Below, piece after piece: positions 58,660 through 64,000 of a DNA stretch of 64,000 bases (position 1 is its first letter; every line of letters starts with the position of its first letter). The stretch spans positions 124,001 through 188,000 of the forward strand of contig JACEFZ010011132.1 of the NCBI GenBank assembly GCA_014155875.1, read 5' to 3'. The position numbers and the translations under genes are program-made. The DNA comes from Cepaea nemoralis (lineage: Eukaryota > Mollusca > Gastropoda > Stylommatophora > Helicidae). The notes beneath the pieces are model-generated. The model was not told the origin of the DNA, did not search any database, and saw nothing but the letters and a program-made list of their open reading frames with translations.

Positions 58660-59232
58660 ATGTTCACATTAGTTCACAAATGAGGAAAATCTATCTATCA
58701 GATAAGTTCACATATCATGCAAATCTATCTATCAGGTAAGTTCCCAGATAAGGCAAATCTATCAGCTAAGTTCACAGATGAGGCAAATCTATCAGATGAT
58801 CCATAGATCCAGCAAATCTATCTATCAGGTAGGTTCACAGATAAGGCAAATCTATCTATCAGATAATCCATAGATCAGGCAAATCTATCTATCAGCTAAG
58901 TTAACAGATCAAGCAAATGTGCCAGTAAATTCACAGATCAGCAAAATCTGCCAGATAAGTTTACAAATCAGGTAAATCTATCAGGTAAGTTCACAGAAGA
59001 GGAAAATCTATCTATCAGGTAAGTTCACAGATCAGGCAAATCAATCTATCAGGTAAGTTCACAGATCAGGCAAATCTATCTAAATGATAAGTTCATGGAT
59101 CTTATAAATCCAATAGATAAGTTCACATATCTGATAAATATTACTAATAAATAAGTTCTAGGATAAAGCAAATCTATCTAAAAGCTAAGTTCACAGATCT
59201 GACAACTCTAACATAAATTCACAGATCAGACA
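58660..59232. repeat. Irregular 30-36 bp minisatellite
   Basis: Diverged units with aagttcacagatcaggcaaa and tctatctatcag, starting about 15 bp from the exon A acceptor and ending at the LTR element. Confidence 0.88.
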
Positions 59233-59234
59233 AA

Positions 59235-59856
59235 TGTCAAAGACTAGAATACATAGGAGGGAAGACCACCCTGAATGAGTGGTCTACCTCAAGTAGATTA
59301 GAGGTAACCCAGTGCCCCAACAAGAGGGCAGGGTAGGTGTAGGGAGTAGATATCAACAGTTCTCTCATGAGACACGTAAGTGTCAACCAGAGGGTAAGCA
59401 CTCTCGTCACGGTGTAATCACCTCAACGTGATAGACACCAAGAACTTGGAATAGAACTCAAGAGTAGGCTTACTACTCTAAGCGTGTGGAATGATGTAGC
59501 ACGCAAAAGCCGAAGTGCGCATGAAGACCCTCCGCGTGCTGTGTAATCAGGACGCGGAGGATTGTCAGACAGGGGACGGACTTCGTAGCGGACACATCGC
59601 TTAGAGTCGATGCGTCTTTCTTTAAGTGAATAGATAGATTTAGCAGTAGGGCTAGGGACGACTAGAGATAGGAAGTTCTGTGTATTCATGTGTGATTCAT
59701 TAGAGACAGTTTTGTGCATTTATGTATTGTAAGAGCCAGTGGCAATAAAATGTGTAATCAATTCCTCTCGTACGACTGACAAATCTTTTTGTGTGGTGCG
59801 AGAGAAGTTTATCCCTGAATGCCTGTAGCATCGCTTGATGACAGGCTAGGATAAAA
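59235..59856 (+). repeat. Putative 5' LTR of the second Ty3-type element
   Basis: Begins TGTCAAAGACTAG and ends just before a primer-binding-like site. It contains a polyadenylation signal aataaa at 59744-59749 in the usual LTR position. The matching 3' LTR would lie beyond the right edge, so both borders are inferred and the end does not show the canonical CA. Confidence 0.5.
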
Positions 59857-59857
59857 G

Positions 59858-59872
59858 TGGTGTCAGAAGTGT
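59858..59872 (+). promoter_or_regulatory. tRNA primer-binding site
   Basis: TGGTGTCAGAAGTG directly after the LTR. It resembles the complement of a tRNA-Leu 3' end (TGGTGTCAGGAGTG with the CCA), where reverse transcription of such elements starts. Confidence 0.65.
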
Positions 59873-60954
59873 AGCTTGAACATTTGTCAAGCTAAAACAC
59901 TCACCCACGGCTCTAAAATAGCTTTGCTGTCAGTTAATCACAGGGTTTAATTTGTATTAGTGTAAAATGGCGTGTGCAGACTAGAACAAGATGCGAGCTG
60001 TGCCCATCACGACCGATTATCATTTATTTATACTTATTGAAATGTTTTGTGCCTTATGAACATGTGTTCTTCTGAATTGTAAGTATTATTAATATAGTTT
60101 TGCATCATTTATTTCTACAATTATTTGTTTATTTATGAATATTTATGAAACATGATTCACGGCGGAGCAATACACTAAGAAATGAGGCAGCGACAATATC
60201 GATTTTTCAATCTAAGAATAGCGCTGCGCCTGTGACGTATCACGGTTGACCCACAGCTGTCCTACGCCATTGGCAATCAGCGACAGATTGTTTACAAATC
60301 GCCAAGCCGCTGCTCGCCTGAATCTTTGAATTATATTGAGTATTATTTGTTTATACAAGCTATTTATTGAATATATTTAATAATTTGAACATTATTATTT
60401 CCGTTATATTTATTTTAAAGCATTTATTTATTTATGTGTGGACATATTCTATTTTCTACCGTCACGATGGCACTACTTTCTTTATGCAAATAGGATTCGG
60501 TCTGCACAGCACTATCATAGATTAAACAGCAGTTAGTTAAGGAAAGCAGAAGATATTAGAACGAAGACAGGACAGTGACAGTCACTATCAACTATACCAC
60601 ATTGTGTTGTCCGGGGGCATGTAATTGTAGATTTCAAACAAATGTCTAAATGTATATGTCGTTTGCAATTAGTTAATTATTGATGCTCTAATAAACCAGG
60701 TATAACAAGAGCTGTTTAGAAGAGTAACACAAGGTGTGTGTCAGGGTTGCCAAAGGATTGTGCCTGATCGTTCCAGATTGTTGAGATGAGTATACCCAAA
60801 TTATTTGTGAATGCAATATGATTAATAATGCATCTCTTTTTCAGGGTGTAATCTAATAGTATTTTTTGTACACAGGCATTTAAAATCTTAACATATCGAA
60901 TATACCTGAGTAAATATTTGAGTGCCTATCAACTCTAGCTAATTATCCAACAAC
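59873..60954 (+). other. Leader of the second LTR element
   Basis: About 1.1 kb, AT-rich, without an open frame I recognise, between the primer-binding site and gag. Confidence 0.55.
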
Positions 60955-62683
60955 ATGTCAACTTTAGCTGATTGCATACAAGCAGGCAAGGAATTAGGAT
61001 ACACCGGAAAGGAATTAGAGCAATATGCTGATCAAAAATATAGGGAAGCAAAAGATGCTGATAGAGATGAACGTGCACGAGAGAGACAACACCAGAAGGA
61101 GATTGTAGAACTAGCTGAAATAACAAAACAAAAGGAGTTAGAAATAAAACACAAAGAGGCACAATTAGCTGAAGAAACTAAACAGAAACAGTTAGAACAA
61201 GAGAGACAACACCAAAAAGAGATGGCACAATTAGCTGAAGAAACTAAACAGAAACAGTTAGATCAAGATAAGGAGTCAAAACAGAAGGAATTAGAGTTTT
61301 AAAAAAAAGAATTAGAATTAAAGCAAAAACAATTAGATCAGGAGAGAGAGTTGAAGCAAAGAGAGATAGATGAAATGGCAAGAGTGAAAGAAAAACAAAT
61401 ACAGATTGAATCAGAGACACAGTTAAAGATGAAAGGTATGGAAGTAGATTCACACTTAGAGATCTCCGCTACAAAACTAAAGAGTCAGCAAGAAGAGAAT
61501 AAACTGAATAAATACAAACATATTATTAAGCCATTCTGTAAAGAAGATTCCATATCAGCTTGGACAGAAAATGTCGAATATCAGCTTAAATACCATCAAG
61601 TACCAATCGATATGTGGGCCATGATCTACATGAAAAACCTCAGTGGGGAGCCCCTTAAAGTTATTGAATCAATACCAACTGATCTTAGAGCTAACATTTT
61701 TTTTACTTACATTCAGCTTAAATACCATCAACAGTACATTCACGATAGGGTAATGCAACATTTTTTACTTGATGCCCCTGGGTATCAAGTCCAATTCACA
61801 GTTCTCTCCCTCACATTTTTTTTACTTACATTCAGCTTAAATACCATCAACAGTACATTCACGACATTTTTACATTTTTACTTGATGCCCCTGGGTATCA
61901 AGTCCAATTCACAGTTCTCTCCCTCACATTTTTTTTACTTACATTCAGCTTAAATACCATCAACAGTACATTCACGATAGGGTAATGCAACATTTTTTAC
62001 TTGATGCCCCTGGGTATCAAGTCCAATTTTCTAACTTAAAACCAAAACCAAGTGAGACCTTCATCGATTATGTCTCGAATGTCCAAAGCGTGCTGAATAG
62101 ATGGCTTAATGCAGCAAAAATAGGAAAGGACTTTGAAAAACTTAAAAATTTAATAGCCATGGATAAAGTTATATCCACAGTCCCAACTCCTTTCGCTAAG
62201 TTCCTTCAGCAGTCAGACATCGAAGCAATACAACAATTCGAGAAGAAAGGCTCCGCATATTTTTCCTCGAATAGGGGAGTTTTTAAAACATCAAACATCG
62301 ACTCTGAAATAGTCTCTTTTGTTAAGGACCAACCTAAAAGTTATCGTAGCAATAAAAAACCATTTCAGAGAGTCGACAAGAAAGATCAAAAATTGCCTAA
62401 ATGTATGTATTGCCAACTTGTTCATGATACTTACGCTATGTGTGATAAATCACCGAACTATCCGACACATCTTGAGATGGTCATTAAAAAACAACAAAAC
62501 AAGAGAAATGCAACAGGAGAGTTTTGCTTGGTTAAATGTTTTTTCTGTGCTAGCTACGGGCATTATTCCAGTAAATGCCTAGGCCGTCAAAGAATGAAGG
62601 CCAACAGTGCAATGTTAATTGATACATCTTCTGATAGTGGGAGTGAGACTGAGTGCGAGGTCGAGAATGAATTTACCTTTTAA
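60955..62683 (+). pseudogene. gag of the second LTR element, interrupted
   Basis: Starts MSTLADCIQAGKELGYTGKE and runs through a long Lys/Glu/Gln coiled-coil region. An in-frame TAA lies at 61300-61302, after which the same frame resumes (KKELELKQKQLDQEREL). The capsid part includes FCKEDSISAWTENVEYQLKY. Around 61690-62000 a segment is repeated imperfectly two more times, shifting the frame. The normal capsid then resumes (FIDYVSNVQSVLNRWLNAAK), followed by zinc-binding CMYCQLVHDTYAMC and the CCHC knuckle CFFCASYGHYSSKC. The product would package RNA in particles; this copy cannot make it whole. Confidence 0.82.
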
Positions 62684-63827
62684 CCAATCTGAAGATGTTT
62701 GTTGTGTAAACGATATTTTAAGCTTTGACAGTTGTGAGCGATGTCACCAATTTCATGCAGACGGAAAATTAGAATGTGGACACACAGTGCCATTCTCCAC
62801 TGAGAGTGCAAATGCAGCATTAGCCTCCAGAGGCAATTTGGTGTTCCACAATGCACTGGTCAATGAAATACCATGCCAGTGTTTACTTGACAGTGGAAGC
62901 ACTCTTATCGGTCTTAGAAAGGAATTTGTGAACCCAAATGATTATACAGGAGACTCAGTTAAATGCCGAACCTTTTCGGGTAATATCGAAATTTACCCGT
63001 TGGCAAGAGCCCGTATAAACACTCCTTTCCTTTCTGGTACCTTTATATGTGCTATTTTAAATAATCCTTGTACTGATTTGATTTTGGGATGTTTACCCCA
63101 ATTAAAACATTGCACTAACAAAGAAATAGCTGCCTGGGAAGAAATTAATACATCAAATGCTATTACCAGGACAGATACCATCAAACACCAAGACACATTA
63201 CAAGAAGAAAAAGTGTCACTACTAACACCAAGTGGGACAAATGATAACACCACCAGACAGAAATTTACAGAACAGCAATGTGCTGATGCAAGTGTTTCCC
63301 CCTATCTGAAATTATTAAGGGAGAAAACCAAAATCACGAAGAATGCATCAAGTTTTGTTAGACTTAAGTACGGAAGTCTTACTCGTGATTATATAACCAA
63401 TAATCAGGAGAGTCAGCAGACGGTGTTACCTGTACAACATCGCCAAACTGTGCTAAAGATTGCATATGAGTCACCGCCTACTGGACATCTTGCATACAAC
63501 AAAACCAGAGCAAGAATTCAAGCTCACTGTTATTGGCGGAGTTGTTGTAAAAACCCTAGTTCTTGTAATAACATACAATTATTCTGTCAGTCATGTAATG
63601 TGTATCAACAATTATGGCAAAAGAGTAGGCATGCAACAGCAGAAGTACATCCGGTGGAGAGAAAAAGTCACATCTACCACCAGTACAGCAAAAAGGGTAC
63701 TAAGACCATGAACCTTGAACTTGATCAAGAGGTACTGCTTTTACTTCCTGACAAACGTAATTTATTATTGACCTCATGGCAAGGGCCATTCAAGGTGCTA
63801 CACAAAAATTTCAGATGTCGATTATGA
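62619..63827 (+). CDS. Protease plus partial integrase of the second LTR element
   Basis: The frame overlaps the end of gag by 65 bases in the +1 frame, as in elements that frameshift into pol. The retropepsin-type domain carries the active site CLLDSGSTLIGLRKEFV and the later DLILGCLPQLKHC. After a linker it passes into an integrase zinc-binding-like region (SPPTGHLAYNKTRARIQAH, then FCQSCNVYQ), skips the integrase catalytic core, and enters the C-terminal GPF module (VLLLLPDKRNLL, TSWQGPFKVLHK). No reverse transcriptase lies between protease and integrase. The frame ends by a one-base shift near 63810. Confidence 0.8.
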   Translation: MIHLLIVGVRLSARSRMNLPFNQSEDVCCVNDILSFDSCERCHQFHADGKLECGHTVPFSTESANAALASRGNLVFHNALVNEIPCQCLLDSGSTLIGLRKEFVNPNDYTGDSVKCRTFSGNIEIYPLARARINTPFLSGTFICAILNNPCTDLILGCLPQLKHCTNKEIAAWEEINTSNAITRTDTIKHQDTLQEEKVSLLTPSGTNDNTTRQKFTEQQCADASVSPYLKLLREKTKITKNASSFVRLKYGSLTRDYITNNQESQQTVLPVQHRQTVLKIAYESPPTGHLAYNKTRARIQAHCYWRSCCKNPSSCNNIQLFCQSCNVYQQLWQKSRHATAEVHPVERKSHIYHQYSKKGTKTMNLELDQEVLLLLPDKRNLLLTSWQGPFKVLHKNFRCRL

Positions 63828-64000
63828 AATATCGATAAACGGACACTTAAAGATATTTCATATCAACATGTTGAAACCCTACTTTTCACGACAAGAGACA
63901 GAACTGGAGACAGACGAACATTATGCACCCACACCTATTGATGAGACGACAGACATACATAACGCAACTACACTAGTTAGCGAGACTGGCAAGGACGACG
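63810..64000 (+). pseudogene. Continuation of the integrase C-terminal module after a frameshift
   Basis: In the next frame the sequence continues SDVDYEISINGHLKIFHINM and LKPYFSRQE, the usual follow-on to WQGPFKVL in Ty3-type integrases, then an acidic tail to the window edge. Whether RT follows is decided outside the window. Confidence 0.7.

Larger units (their letters stand above)
59235..64000 (+). mobile_element. Second Ty3-type LTR retrotransposon, 5' part
   Basis: Plus-strand order: LTR, primer-binding site, 1.1-kb leader, gag, protease, integrase finger-like region, integrase C-terminal GPF module, then the window ends. The protein plan mirrors the element at 12487-20765, so the two belong to one lineage though they are far diverged. 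The copy is damaged by a stop, a segmental repeat in gag and at least one frameshift. It is antisense to claspin, in the intron 5' of exon A. Confidence 0.85.

Overview
The window is animal (metazoan) nuclear DNA. It has short protein-coding exons bounded by GT/AG splice sites, very long introns, non-LTR and LTR retrotransposons, hAT and piggyBac relics, and large amounts of minisatellite. The mix of RTE-like LINEs, RNase H-bearing LINEs with (CTAA)n tails, a Mutator-like transposase relic and Ty3-type gag/protease/integrase remnants fits an invertebrate, perhaps a mollusc or another lophotrochozoan. The sequence alone does not fix the species. No prokaryotic operon, rRNA gene, functional tRNA gene or CRISPR array is present. 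HOST GENE: one gene runs across almost the whole window on the minus strand, from 58644 off the left edge. I recognise it as claspin (CLSPN), the acidic replication-fork/ATR-Chk1 checkpoint mediator. Eleven coding exons (called A to K here, in transcript order) lie at 58376-58644, 54194-54410, 51780-51893, 44600-44693, 40964-41086, 38975-39069, 24298-24409, 23097-23211, 9794-9927, 6142-6182 and 419-551. They total 1447 nt, all ten exon-exon joins keep phase, and every exon has AG and GT at its borders. The 5' exons (beyond 58.6 kb) and the 3' exons (left of base 1) are outside the readable gene. INTRONS: they are built largely from minisatellites with 18-56 bp units, mostly a different unit in each intron, often reaching within tens of bases of the exon. 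At exon K both flanking arrays are made of copies of that exon's own splice sites. INSERTIONS, left to right: a Mutator-like transposase relic (1.35-1.88 kb); LINE 3' ends (2.3-3.6 kb); an RT fragment (7.2 kb); a CR1/L2-like LINE (10.1-11.6 kb); a full-length but decayed Ty3-type LTR retrotransposon (12487-20765, 5-bp target duplication) that itself carries a nested LINE and a nested piggyBac relic; a SINE-like element and a short LINE end (21.4-22.0 kb); an RNase H LINE with a perfect 14-bp target duplication (23.3-23.8 kb); two RTE-like LINEs, one with an intact reading frame of 1045 residues (25.5-29.4 kb) and one frameshifted (33.6-37.5 kb); a tRNA-like SINE (31.2 kb); a piggyBac non-autonomous element with TTAA ends (50.9-51.55 kb); two more RNase H LINE fragments (52.0-53.7 kb); a hAT-type MITE (58.0-58.3 kb); and the 5' part of a second Ty3-type element (59.2 kb to the right edge). 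MOST UNUSUAL: at 29480-30855 there is an intact coding piece of a different gene, lethal giant larvae (LLGL). It is expanded by 26 extra copies of a 32-bp unit yet kept in frame, because one copy is 31 bp. It sits directly upstream, in transcript sense, of the intact RTE-like LINE. The pair is flanked by a near-perfect 14-bp repeat, so the LLGL piece may have been carried in by the LINE.
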